Positions 25,325 through 34,599 of a DNA stretch of 64,000 nt are shown here, piece by piece; the stretch's first letter is position 1, and every line of letters starts with the position of its first letter. Below the pieces are notes generated by a model. That model was not told the DNA's origin. It searched no databases and saw nothing but the letters and a program-made list of their open reading frames with translations. The position numbers were made by a program, and so were the translations under genes. Origin of the DNA: Brumimicrobium sp041655765 (lineage in GTDB: Bacteria > Bacteroidota > Bacteroidia > Flavobacteriales_D > Crocinitomicaceae); the NCBI GenBank assembly GCA_041655765.1, contig JBBAEU010000007.1, positions 49,884 to 113,883 of the forward strand, written 5' to 3'.

Positions 25325-27424
25325 TTATTCTGTTTCAGTTTCTTCAGCTACATAATCCATTCTTACCACCTCACCTTCTGTACGACGGTTAAATTGGTGT
25401 AATTGTTCAAACAATTCAGGATTTGAACTTTTGAATTGATTAATATATCTTTCAGTAAGTTCAATTGCTTCAGAAGTTCCTTTTGGTCTTTTTGCATAAT
25501 ATTTATCATCCTGTAAGAAAACTATACGAGGTTGATTTTCACCTTTTCCTTCGGCAATCAATCTATTTGGATCCACTCCTTTTTCGTTCACTAAGTAATC
25601 CACACATGATTGAGCTCTTCTTTGAGCCAAGTTCTCATTTAATTTAGCAGAACCACGAGAGTCAGTGTGAGAAAGAAGTTTTAGTACCATTCCTGGATAC
25701 TCTTGCAATAAGTCGTAAACATAATTTAGTGAGTCTTTTGAATTAATTTCACCTTCTATGATTTGTAATTGAGCAGAACCTAAGTCATAACGTACCTCTG
25801 GAAGTACAATTGGCGTTTTCGGCAACAAGCTCATCTCAGTAATGAAGTTTTGGTCATACATTAACTGTTTAGTTGTAAACATTTCAACTTGATCATTTGG
25901 ATGATATCCTTCTGATGGTAGAACCCTAACAGAGTATGTGGTTTCTTCATTGATAAAACGATCTCCATCAGGTTTTTTATCCCAGAAAACCTCTCCATTT
26001 TCATTTGTAACACGTGAAAATGGTTCTCCTCCTTCTGGAGTAACTTCAACCGTAACTCCTTCAATTCTATCAGTTCCACCAACTTCAGTGATGATAACTT
26101 TCAAGTCGAAGATGTTTGGTGGCAATTCATACGACCAAATATCTGGTAAATTTCTGCTTCCTTGAGAACCCTTTCTATCAGAAGTAAAAAATCCAGATCT
26201 TTTTGTAACTTCTGTAAGGTGATAGTCATCTCCATCAGAGTTAAGAGGTGTGCCTAAGTTTACTGGATTTTCAAATTTCTTAGGATCATCAGTTTTGGTT
26301 GCTTTATATATATCTAATCCTCCAAGACCTCTATGTCCGTCAGACGCAAAGAATAAGTCACCATCTAATGAATATGTTGGAAAAAGTTCATCTCCTGATG
26401 TATTGATTTCTGGTCCAAGATTAATAGGATCTGACCAAGTATCGCTTCTTCTATTATATTCTGTGTACCAAAGGTCTTTTCCACCAAACCCGCCTGGTAA
26501 ATCTGATGAGAAAATTAAAGCACTTCCGTCGTCATTTGGAAGTGGATGCCCAACACTAATACTATCATGTGGTGCTAAATTCACCCTTGTTGGAATACTA
26601 AAGGCTCTCCCCTTTTTTTCAGCTTTCCATATCTGACAACCAAGCACTTCACCTTTAATTACAGGGCATCTTGTAAAGAACACATTTCTAAATCTACCAT
26701 CAAACACAAGTGTTCCTTCACTAAATTCAGTATTAATACTATCTGCCTCAAAAGGCTTTGGTTCTGTCCAATTTCCGTTTTTATCTTTTCCAGCTTCCCA
26801 AATACTAAAATACCCTTCTCCTGTGATTGGGTCTTTTCCAGTTGAGACTGGTGAATTTCTAGTAGAGCCATATACAATAGCATCACCTTTACGATTTGCA
26901 ATTGCTGGCGCCATCTCCATACCTTGAGTATTGATTTTGCTTTCAGCTTTTACTGTATATCTTGTACGATTATCCTTCATCATTACCGCACGGTCAAGTG
27001 AAGCCAAAGCATTTTCTACTTGACTATCGCTTGGTTTTAGGTTCAAAAACTCTTGGTAATTGGTTCTTGCTATATCGTACTCTCCTTTTATTTTATATAA
27101 ATTTCCTAAACGAAAATAAACATAAGGATTTTCTTCATAGTATTTTAAATCTATTGCCCTTTGATACCATTCAATAGCTTTATCATAATTAAATGCTTTA
27201 TCAAAAGAATAACCTGCATTGTATGCTAATTGCGATTTTTGTTTTAATGCCTTTGCACTTTTTGGAGGAATCGCATCATACGCTTTGACGGTTAATTCTG
27301 CTGCCTCAAAATATTTCCCACTTTCATAGGAAACATCAGCTTTAACCACAGCAGGACGTTGGATGTCTTGACCATATAAAATGGTTGAAACCAGAACTGT
27401 AATAATTAATAATATATTTTTCAT
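25325..27424 (-). CDS. OmpA-family protein with TPR and PD40 propeller (PorE-like architecture)
   Basis: 699 residues. In order: a signal peptide ending LYGQ, TPR helices (about 35-150), PD40/WD40-like propeller repeats (about 170-430; FSSDLPGGFGGKDLWYTEYN and FASDGHRGLGGLDIYKATK), a carboxypeptidase-regulatory-like beta domain (about 440-520), and an OmpA peptidoglycan-binding domain (LLSHTDSRGSAKLNENLAQR, then YLVNEKGVDPNRL). This order matches the T9SS component PorE, but no lipobox is present here. It probably links the outer membrane to peptidoglycan. A minus-strand -7 box lies at 27520-27527. Confidence 0.88.
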   Translation of the reverse strand: MKNILLIITVLVSTILYGQDIQRPAVVKADVSYESGKYFEAAELTVKAYDAIPPKSAKALKQKSQLAYNAGYSFDKAFNYDKAIEWYQRAIDLKYYEENPYVYFRLGNLYKIKGEYDIARTNYQEFLNLKPSDSQVENALASLDRAVMMKDNRTRYTVKAESKINTQGMEMAPAIANRKGDAIVYGSTRNSPVSTGKDPITGEGYFSIWEAGKDKNGNWTEPKPFEADSINTEFSEGTLVFDGRFRNVFFTRCPVIKGEVLGCQIWKAEKKGRAFSIPTRVNLAPHDSISVGHPLPNDDGSALIFSSDLPGGFGGKDLWYTEYNRRSDTWSDPINLGPEINTSGDELFPTYSLDGDLFFASDGHRGLGGLDIYKATKTDDPKKFENPVNLGTPLNSDGDDYHLTEVTKRSGFFTSDRKGSQGSRNLPDIWSYELPPNIFDLKVIITEVGGTDRIEGVTVEVTPEGGEPFSRVTNENGEVFWDKKPDGDRFINEETTYSVRVLPSEGYHPNDQVEMFTTKQLMYDQNFITEMSLLPKTPIVLPEVRYDLGSAQLQIIEGEINSKDSLNYVYDLLQEYPGMVLKLLSHTDSRGSAKLNENLAQRRAQSCVDYLVNEKGVDPNRLIAEGKGENQPRIVFLQDDKYYAKRPKGTSEAIELTERYINQFKSSNPELFEQLHQFNRRTEGEVVRMDYVAEETETE

Positions 27425-27519
27425 AATATATAAGGTTTTAAGGTGTAATTACCTATTTTTAATATTGTTTAAAATTTCAATGTAACATTAAAAAATTTCA
27501 AAATAGTAAGCTAAATTAA

Positions 27520-27527
27520 CAAATATA
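27520..27527 (-). promoter_or_regulatory. -7 box of the OmpA-like gene
   Basis: TATATTTG on the minus strand, about 95 bases before the ATG; matches TAnnTTTG. Confidence 0.45.
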
Positions 27528-27548
27528 ATTAAATAAATCTATATTTGC

Positions 27549-28136
27549 TCAAGAGATTTGCAAAAAGTCTATCATTTTTTTTATTGCCCTACTTCTATGG
27601 CTAAACTTATTCTTCTCCTCTAACGTCATTTCCCCAAAAGTTTTTGCTTCATTTTCGGGGTAAAAAATCGAGTCATATCCAAATCCAAAATCTCCATGTC
27701 TTTCTGTTGATATTTTGCCCTTTACAACTCCTTCGAATAGGTATTCTTTCCCATCAATAATTAATGCAATTACAGTTCTAAACTGCCCTGTTCTATCGTC
27801 TTTGTTTTGCAATTTCTCCAGAACCAAATCGATGTTTTTTTCGCTATCTCTTTCTGTTCCTGCATACCTTGCGCTATGGACGCCAGGAGCTCCATCTAAC
27901 GCAGCTATTTCTAATCCTGTATCATCCGCAAAACAATCGACATCGTATTGCTGATAAACATACCTTGCTTTTTGTAGTGCATTCCCTTCTAACGTTGATT
28001 GAGTTTCGGGAATATCTTCAGAATAATCAAGATCTTTTAGCGTTTTTATTTCATAATTATCGGGCAGAATCACTCTGATTTCTTCTGCCTTATTTTCATT
28101 ATGAGTCGCAAATATGAGTAGTCGGTTTTTTTCCAT
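27549..28136 (-). CDS. rdgB: XTP/dITP diphosphatase (RdgB/HAM1)
   Basis: 195 residues. Family motifs are complete: IFATHNENKAEEI at the N-terminus, FADDTGLEIAALDGAPGVHSAR near residue 68, FGFGYDSIFYPE near 148 and SHRSRAI near the end. It removes non-canonical purine triphosphates such as ITP and XTP to protect nucleic acids. It follows the two GLPGLI-like genes by eight bases and is likely transcribed with them. Confidence 0.96.
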   Translation of the reverse strand: MEKNRLLIFATHNENKAEEIRVILPDNYEIKTLKDLDYSEDIPETQSTLEGNALQKARYVYQQYDVDCFADDTGLEIAALDGAPGVHSARYAGTERDSEKNIDLVLEKLQNKDDRTGQFRTVIALIIDGKEYLFEGVVKGKISTERHGDFGFGYDSIFYPENEAKTFGEMTLEEKNKFSHRSRAIKKMIDFLQIS

Positions 28137-28144
28137 TTATCTTC

Positions 28145-28828
28145 TTATCTTCCTCCGCCCATCATTCTCAAATCTTCAAACGTTTTAACGGTGTATCCTT
28201 TTGGAATTTCTAGACTGAAAAGGTTTTCTTTTTGTTTTTTACTCAATTTATCTTTAAAGCTATACGCTTCAAGTTTGATGTCCATCCCCATCATTTTCGT
28301 TGTCATCTCTAATGGTAAACCTTTAATTTCTTCGTATAAGAACTGACCTTCACGGATTTCAGGAACAATTTCCTCCGTGTACCACAATTCAAATTCCCCT
28401 TGATTTTCAACAGAAATTATGGCTTTTTTACAATCATATCCGAGAATTTTTTTTGTCTCACCATCAATCAGTTTTACATCTACTTTATCTGATTGTTCTT
28501 GCTGTTTCTCTTTGTCTTCAGATGTAATTACAATGGCAATTTTTCCTAAGAAAGAATTATCCATAAGCATGAGTCCATTTTCCTCTTCTTTAACAGCAAT
28601 TGTATTTGTAGTAGAAAAATTTGGAATTACCATATCAGTTCGAAGTTTCCCATCCGTAAAGTACATATCAACGGTACTACTTTCTTCCATTTGTCCTAAC
28701 ATTTGTTTAAATTGTGGATTGTCTGAAGAAAGATATGCATCGTAAGAAATACTTCCAGTTGTAATTTGGCTAAAAAGGCTTGTTGTTATCATTGCAGCAA
28801 CAAGTGTAAACATTGATTTAATTTTCAT
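28145..28828 (-). CDS. GLPGLI/DUF4412-like secreted protein
   Basis: 227 residues. Signal peptide ending SLFSQ, then a beta-rich mature protein with YFTDGKLRTDM and the conserved ILGYDCKKAIISV, followed by FELWYTEEIV and EEIKGLPLEMT. The latter resembles the GLPGLI motif of this Bacteroidota family. The function of the family is unknown; it is likely periplasmic or outer-membrane. It overlaps the preceding GLPGLI-like gene by eleven bases. Confidence 0.78.
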   Translation of the reverse strand: MKIKSMFTLVAAMITTSLFSQITTGSISYDAYLSSDNPQFKQMLGQMEESSTVDMYFTDGKLRTDMVIPNFSTTNTIAVKEEENGLMLMDNSFLGKIAIVITSEDKEKQQEQSDKVDVKLIDGETKKILGYDCKKAIISVENQGEFELWYTEEIVPEIREGQFLYEEIKGLPLEMTTKMMGMDIKLEAYSFKDKLSKKQKENLFSLEIPKGYTVKTFEDLRMMGGGR

Positions 28829-29549
28829 TTCCTTGCTTTTTTAATTTATTGTTTTCATTATTTATTTGTGCCTTCAATTCATCCAAAGACACTTCTTTAT
28901 ATTCATCTGTTTTATTAAAGATAAATTCTGCATCATCAATTTCTACTTCTAAAAGTTGGACAGCCTTAAAAATTGCTGTGTTTCCGTTTCTTCTGATTGT
29001 AAATTGAAGTGGCAATTGACCCATGTTCTGTGTAAGGTAATTACCAAACAACAAAGGATTTATCGAAATGCTTTCATCTACCCAGTATTGTCTATACTCA
29101 TCTTCAGATTCAAAAACATATTCACTGCAATTTCTATCTAAAAAAAATGTTTCTTTTCCTGTGAAAACTGCCTTGGCAATAACATGGTCTGCCTCATTAA
29201 CTTCAGAACTATCTTTAATAATTGTAATGCTATCTTCAAAGTTTTGTTTTTCAGCGTGCTTAGTGGCAAACTTCATGCCTAAAACCCCTTCTGTCCATGT
29301 CACTATAAAACCTAAACTATCATTATATAAAGTATGACTACTTAACAAACCATCTGCAAAATCAATAGAAATTTTACTTCGATTCTCTTTTTTATAAAAA
29401 TTCATCACACCTACTTCAATTCTTGGCCTTAAATATAATGAAGTTGGTTCGTTAGACTTGATTTCAACAGCATAAACCACATGTAAGTCTTGAGAATATA
29501 CTTCTAAAAGAGAAAAAATAAAACAAAAAGACATTACAAAAGCTTTCAT
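28818..29549 (-). CDS. GLPGLI-family-like secreted protein
   Basis: 243 residues. Signal peptide ending EVYSQ. It has a similar plan to the next gene: ETFFLDRNCSEYVFESEDEY, RQYWVDESI and FGNYLTQNMGQLPLQF occupy the places of the family motifs. The C-terminus is charged (KAQINNENNKLKKQGNEN). First gene of a three-gene unit ending in rdgB. A convincing minus-strand promoter lies at 29572-29604. The role is unknown. Confidence 0.72.
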   Translation of the reverse strand: MKAFVMSFCFIFSLLEVYSQDLHVVYAVEIKSNEPTSLYLRPRIEVGVMNFYKKENRSKISIDFADGLLSSHTLYNDSLGFIVTWTEGVLGMKFATKHAEKQNFEDSITIIKDSSEVNEADHVIAKAVFTGKETFFLDRNCSEYVFESEDEYRQYWVDESISINPLLFGNYLTQNMGQLPLQFTIRRNGNTAIFKAVQLLEVEIDDAEFIFNKTDEYKEVSLDELKAQINNENNKLKKQGNEN

Positions 29550-29571
29550 TATAGCACTTTATTATTGTGAA

Positions 29572-29604
29572 CAAATATACAATATTGATTAAAATACTTT
29601 CAAA
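29572..29604 (-). promoter_or_regulatory. promoter of the GLPGLI-rdgB unit
   Basis: On the minus strand TTTG (29601-29604), 21 bases, then TATATTTG (29572-29579); a full-consensus match. Confidence 0.65.
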
Positions 29605-29728
29605 TATTATCTAAATTTTATGTAAAACACATCTAAAATCTATATATAATAGCGAAAGTCAACACAATACCACCAATGCATACACATACAGTTACATCTA
29701 TGTTAAAAAACATAAAAAAATTTATTTG

Positions 29729-29763
29729 GTTCGGTTGTTTCCGAACTAAGTTTAGTATTTTTG
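29729..29763 (+). promoter_or_regulatory. operator palindrome and promoter of the efflux operon
   Basis: GTTCGG (29729-29734) and CCGAAC (29741-29746) form a perfect inverted repeat with a TTGTTT spacer. The spacer supplies the -33 TTG (29735-29737). TATTTTTG at 29756-29763 is the -7 box, 23 bases before the regulator ATG. The overlap fits autorepression by the encoded winged-helix regulator. Confidence 0.7.
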
Positions 29764-29786
29764 TAGTTTATTAATTTATATAGACA

Positions 29787-30272
29787 ATGTCTTTATCACA
29801 AAAAGCATTAGAAAACGAATTGAGCAAGCATTTTATGGAGTCATTACATCTTTCTCCATTGGAATCTCGAATCTATTCTTTTCTATTACTTTGTCCAAAG
29901 CCTGGCCACACATTTGATGAGATTGTTGAAAACTCTGAATCCAGCAAAAGTTCAGTTTCCACTGCACTCAATCGCTTATTAGATTTAGGAAAAATTGAAT
30001 TTTTCACAAAAGAAGGCGAGCGGAAAAGATATTTTAAGTTAAGTAAAAATTACTTAGAGTCAAATCTTCGTAAAACACAGAAAATGATTATGGCTGAACT
30101 TGACATTTTTAAAAAAGTACAAGAGTTTAGTGATAAAAAGGGTTCTATTGAGATTGAGAAAAGAGCTGATTTCAGAGACCTTTACACCAACTACTTAAAG
30201 CATCAATACGAAAATATTGAAACTTATTTAGAAAAGATGAATGCGATTATTAAAACATACGAGAATAAATAA
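29787..30272 (+). CDS. GbsR/MarR-family transcriptional regulator
   Basis: 161 residues. Winged helix at about residues 20-95, with the recognition-helix stretch HTFDEIVENSESSKSSVSTAL and wing GKIEFFTKEGERKRYFKL. A coiled-coil dimerisation tail follows. It heads the tripartite RND operon with eight bases to the next start, and the palindrome in its promoter is the likely autoregulated operator. It is expected to release DNA on sensing a drug or metabolite; the ligand is unknown. Confidence 0.88.
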   Translation: MSLSQKALENELSKHFMESLHLSPLESRIYSFLLLCPKPGHTFDEIVENSESSKSSVSTALNRLLDLGKIEFFTKEGERKRYFKLSKNYLESNLRKTQKMIMAELDIFKKVQEFSDKKGSIEIEKRADFRDLYTNYLKHQYENIETYLEKMNAIIKTYENK

Positions 30273-30279
30273 ATTGAAA

Positions 30280-31407
30280 ATGAAAAGATATCTTATAATC
30301 ACCCTTGGTTTAACCATAATACTTTCTTCTTGTGGAGGTAAAAATGCAAATCAAAATAAAGGTTCTCAAATAAAAAAAGTGAATACCATCCAATTGCCTT
30401 TACGTGATATTACAACACACAAAACATATACAGCACGAATTGAAGGGGTAATCAATAGTGAAGCTCGACCAAAAATAGCGGGATATATCACGGATGTCTT
30501 AGTAGATGAAGGTCAACGCGTTCATAAAGGACAAGTTCTTTTTAAGTTAGAAACTGTTGCATTAAACGAAGAAGCGGTAGCTGCACAAGCAAACATCCAT
30601 GCTGCACAAGTACAAGTAGATCAATTAATTCCATTAGTAGAAAAGGACATTGTAAGTGAAAACCAACTTGCAACAGCAGAGGCAAGATTGAGTCAAGCGA
30701 AAGCGACTTATCAATCCATTCAGGCAAATATTGGCTATGCAACTGTGAAAAGTCCTGTAGATGGATATGTTGGTCAAATTCGTATTCGAAAAGGGAACCT
30801 TGTGAGTCCTAACGACCCACAACCACTAACAACCGTTTCCGACATCAATGAAGTTTATGCTTATTTTTCTATGAATGAGAAAGAATATTTAGACTTTTTG
30901 ATGGAATCAGAAGGGGAAACAAGAGAGGAAAAAATCAAGAATTTACCTGAAGTTACTTTAATCATGGCAAACGGTCATGCGTATCCAAATAAGGGTAAAA
31001 TTCAGACAATCAATTCTCAAATCGACAGGAGAACAGGGACGATTGATTTTCGTGCTGTTTTTAATAACGAAAGTAGATTTTTAACAAACGGAAGCACTGG
31101 AAAAATTCAAGTTCCTTCAATTTATAAGGATGTTATCGTTGTACCACAAAATTCTACCTATTCACAACAAGATAAAACTTATGTGATGAAGGTTCAAAAA
31201 TCCGATTCTGGTACTTTTGTTGTAACAAAACCTTTTGAGATTTTAGATGAAATCAGAAATTTCTACATCGTAGCAGAAGGTGTTGAAGAAGGAGAGGAAA
31301 TTGTGGCAGCTGGGGTTGGGCAACTTTCATCTGGAGAAAGAATTGAACCAGTACTTCACGAATTTGACAGCATCATAAAACCAGAAAAAGTAGTTTACGA
31401 AAAATAA
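30280..31407 (+). CDS. RND efflux periplasmic adaptor subunit
   Basis: 375 residues from ATG 30280. The frame is open from 30241, but the later start gives the lipoprotein signal with lipobox ILSSCGGK. The AcrA/MexA plan is visible: lipoyl half-motif GYITDVLVDEGQRVHKGQVLF, alpha-helical hairpin (about 95-150), YATVKSPVDGYVGQIRIRKG, then beta-barrel and membrane-proximal domains. It bridges the inner-membrane pump and outer-membrane channel encoded next. Confidence 0.94.
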   Translation: MKRYLIITLGLTIILSSCGGKNANQNKGSQIKKVNTIQLPLRDITTHKTYTARIEGVINSEARPKIAGYITDVLVDEGQRVHKGQVLFKLETVALNEEAVAAQANIHAAQVQVDQLIPLVEKDIVSENQLATAEARLSQAKATYQSIQANIGYATVKSPVDGYVGQIRIRKGNLVSPNDPQPLTTVSDINEVYAYFSMNEKEYLDFLMESEGETREEKIKNLPEVTLIMANGHAYPNKGKIQTINSQIDRRTGTIDFRAVFNNESRFLTNGSTGKIQVPSIYKDVIVVPQNSTYSQQDKTYVMKVQKSDSGTFVVTKPFEILDEIRNFYIVAEGVEEGEEIVAAGVGQLSSGERIEPVLHEFDSIIKPEKVVYEK

Positions 31408-31426
31408 TAATTGAAAAAGCAACATT

Positions 31427-34400
31427 ATGTTTAAAGGATTTATAGATCGCCCAGTATTATCTACCGTTATTTCTATTATTATCACGATATTAGGAGTACT
31501 TGGGATGATGACCTTGCCAATTACCCAATATCCAGATATTGCACCACCTACAGTTTCCGTAAACTTTATGTATCCTGGAGCAAATGCATCTACCGTGATG
31601 AGAAGTGCAATTATTCCTATTGAAGAACAGATAAATGGAGTGGAAGGAATGACATATATGACTTCTACTAGCTCAAACAATGGTTATGGTTCAATTAATG
31701 TTTATTTTGAACCTGGATACGACCCAGATATTGCAACGGTTAACGTTCAAAATCGTGTTGCCCTTGCCAATCCTTTGCTTCCTCAAGAGGTTACACAATC
31801 AGGTATAACAACCAAAAAGCAACAAACCGACATGTTGATGGCGCTAAACTTTTATAGCGACAATCCTGATTATGGATCCAAATTCATTACCAATTATCTA
31901 AATATCAACGTAACACCAGAAATTCAACGTGTATATGGAGTTGGGAATGTCCAAATATATAGTTCTCGAAATTATGCAATGCGTATTTGGCTTAAACCTG
32001 ATAAACTTTATCAATATGGTTTAACACCTGAAGATGTTGCTGCAGCAATCAACGAACAAAGTCAAGAAGCTGCTGCTGGTGAACTCGGAATGAATACAGG
32101 ACAAAGTTTTCAATATACCATTATTTATTCTGGGAAATTAGAAGAGTCTGAAGAATATGAAAACATCATCGTCAAGGCAATGGGCGACGGACAATTTTTG
32201 CGTTTAAAAGACATTGCTGATATCGAATTGGGAGTACAGAATTATGGAGTTACTTCTTATGCAATGGGATATCCAAGTATGTCAATGACCGTTTTCCAAA
32301 CCAAGGGTTCTAATGCACGAGAAGTTATTAACGGCATTAACGAAACCCTGGAGCGATTATCTAAAGATTTCCCTGAGGGAATGAAGTTGTTTATTCCATT
32401 TAGCACCAATGAATTCCTCGATGCATCAATCAGCAAGGTTGTCGTAACCTTAATAGAAGCATTTATTTTAGTGTTTTTAGTTGTTTATATCTTCTTACAA
32501 GATTTTCGATCTACTCTAATTCCTGCTATCGCCGTACCTGTTTCAATTATTGGAACATTCTTTTTCTTAAATATCCTTGGTTATTCAATTAACCTGTTGA
32601 CCTTGTTTGCATTGGTTCTTGCCATAGGAATTGTCGTCGATGATGCCATTGTCGTCGTTGAGGCTGTCCATGCCAAGTTGGACGCTGGAGAACAGGATGT
32701 TCGAAAAGGAACGCATGAGGCTATGGATGAAATCACTGGAGCAATCATATCGATTACCTTAGTCATGGCTGCAGTGTTTCTACCCGTAACTTTTATTGGG
32801 GGACCATCTGGTGTGTTCTTCAAACAATTTGGTATGACATTGATGATTGCCATCTTAATTTCTGCATTGAATGCATTAACATTGAGCCCTGCATTATGTG
32901 TGGTTTTCCTAAAGCCTCATAAAGATGAAAACGGGAAAAAGAAAAATATTATAAATCGATTTCACGCAGGATTCAACACAGCATTTAATGTTTTGGTAAA
33001 CCGATACGGTGGCTCTTTAAGATTTATTTCAAAACACAAATGGATTACTCCTTTGGTTCTTATCTTAGCTGGAGTTGGAATTTGGTGGTCGTCTGGAAGG
33101 ATTTCAACTGGCTTTGTACCAGACGAAGACCGTGGTATAATCATGGCAAACATTGAATTACCCGCGGCGGCTTCTTTGGATAGAACGGATGCTGTAATAC
33201 GGGATTTGATTAAAAGACTTGAAGACATTGATGGCGTATTTGATGCTTCTTTCAATGCTGGTTGGGGATTCCTTAATGGTGGTGGCGCAAACTACGGAAT
33301 GGGATTCATTAAGTTAGACGATTTTGAGGATAGAAAAACTCCTGATTTAACTGTTGATGCCATTCGCAAAAGATTATTTGCCATGGCAGCAGAAATTCCC
33401 GAAGCTGAAATTATTTTCTTTACACCACCAAGTATTCCCGGGTATGGGATGTCTGGCGGATTTGAAACGAATTTACTAGACAGAGCTGGCGGTTCTCCCG
33501 ATGATTTATATCAGAACTCAAGAGAATTTGTTCGTATGTTAAATCAACGCCCTGAAATTTTATATGCACAAAGTTCTTTCCGTACAGATTATCCACAATA
33601 TAGAATGGATATTGATGTTCCTTTAGCAAAAGAATACGGAGTAAATATCAACTCGATTTTCCGTACCATGCAAGGATATATCGGAAGTATGTATGTGGCA
33701 GATTTTACTCGTTTTGGGAAACAATACCGTGTGTATTTGCAAGCACCTCCAGAAGATAGGGTTGACAAAGACGACCTGAACAAGATGTATGTAAAAACAA
33801 ATACTGGTGAAATGTCGCCTGTGAGTATGTTTGTAAATTTAGAGCGTGATTATGGACCAACTTCCTTATCTCGATTCAACATGTTTAATTCAGCTAAAAT
33901 TACGGGTGCGCCTGCTCCTGGATACAGCTCTGGAGATGCTATCAATGCGCTTCAAGAAGTAGCAAGCCAATTACCTAGTAATTATTCATTGGGTTATTCA
34001 GGTTTAACACGTGAAGAGGTAAATGCATCGGGACAAATTGTTCTTGTGTTTATATTGGTTGTTGTCTTTGTTTACTTCCTTCTTGCAGCTCAATATGAGA
34101 GTTACTTGTTGCCGTTTTCGATACTTTTATCAGTCCCTTTGGGAATCTTTGGTTCGTATTTTACAACCATGATTTTGGGAATGGAGAACACAATCTATTT
34201 CCAAATTGCCATGGTCATGCTTATCGGATTATTAGCTAAAAACGCCATATTGATTGTAGAATTTGCACTCCAAAGAAGACGAAAAGGAGAAAGCATTTTA
34301 GACTCTGCGATTGATGGAGCAAAAGCACGTTTACGACCGATTTTAATGACTTCTTTTGCATTTATTCTAGGTTTAACTCCATTGGCGTTAGCACAAGGAG

Positions 34401-34570
34401 TTGGTGCAGTTGGAAACAGAGCAATTGGAGCTACGGCAATCAGTGGAATGTTAATTGGTACATTATTAGGAATTTTTATTATTCCTTCTTTATATATTGT
34501 TTTCCAATGGTTACAAGAAAAGGTGACAGGTGACCCTTCTAAAAAGAAGCAAATTGAGGAAGTTAAATAA
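31427..34570 (+). CDS. RND multidrug efflux permease (AcrB/HAE1 family)
   Basis: 1047 residues, the standard HAE1 length. The start FKGFIDRPVLSTVISIIITI is typical, and GxxxxxDDAIVVVE-like ALVLAIGIVVDDAIVVVEAVHA gives the proton-relay aspartates in TM4. The second half repeats the 6-TM unit with MLIGLLAKNAILIVEFA. Two large periplasmic loops are present. It is a proton-driven trimeric pump for drugs, dyes or bile-like compounds. It sits between adaptor and channel genes in one operon. Confidence 0.96.
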   Translation: MFKGFIDRPVLSTVISIIITILGVLGMMTLPITQYPDIAPPTVSVNFMYPGANASTVMRSAIIPIEEQINGVEGMTYMTSTSSNNGYGSINVYFEPGYDPDIATVNVQNRVALANPLLPQEVTQSGITTKKQQTDMLMALNFYSDNPDYGSKFITNYLNINVTPEIQRVYGVGNVQIYSSRNYAMRIWLKPDKLYQYGLTPEDVAAAINEQSQEAAAGELGMNTGQSFQYTIIYSGKLEESEEYENIIVKAMGDGQFLRLKDIADIELGVQNYGVTSYAMGYPSMSMTVFQTKGSNAREVINGINETLERLSKDFPEGMKLFIPFSTNEFLDASISKVVVTLIEAFILVFLVVYIFLQDFRSTLIPAIAVPVSIIGTFFFLNILGYSINLLTLFALVLAIGIVVDDAIVVVEAVHAKLDAGEQDVRKGTHEAMDEITGAIISITLVMAAVFLPVTFIGGPSGVFFKQFGMTLMIAILISALNALTLSPALCVVFLKPHKDENGKKKNIINRFHAGFNTAFNVLVNRYGGSLRFISKHKWITPLVLILAGVGIWWSSGRISTGFVPDEDRGIIMANIELPAAASLDRTDAVIRDLIKRLEDIDGVFDASFNAGWGFLNGGGANYGMGFIKLDDFEDRKTPDLTVDAIRKRLFAMAAEIPEAEIIFFTPPSIPGYGMSGGFETNLLDRAGGSPDDLYQNSREFVRMLNQRPEILYAQSSFRTDYPQYRMDIDVPLAKEYGVNINSIFRTMQGYIGSMYVADFTRFGKQYRVYLQAPPEDRVDKDDLNKMYVKTNTGEMSPVSMFVNLERDYGPTSLSRFNMFNSAKITGAPAPGYSSGDAINALQEVASQLPSNYSLGYSGLTREEVNASGQIVLVFILVVVFVYFLLAAQYESYLLPFSILLSVPLGIFGSYFTTMILGMENTIYFQIAMVMLIGLLAKNAILIVEFALQRRRKGESILDSAIDGAKARLRPILMTSFAFILGLTPLALAQGVGAVGNRAIGATAISGMLIGTLLGIFIIPSLYIVFQWLQEKVTGDPSKKKQIEEVK

Positions 34571-34599
34571 TTTTTGAAAAAAGATATTTATTAGTAACT

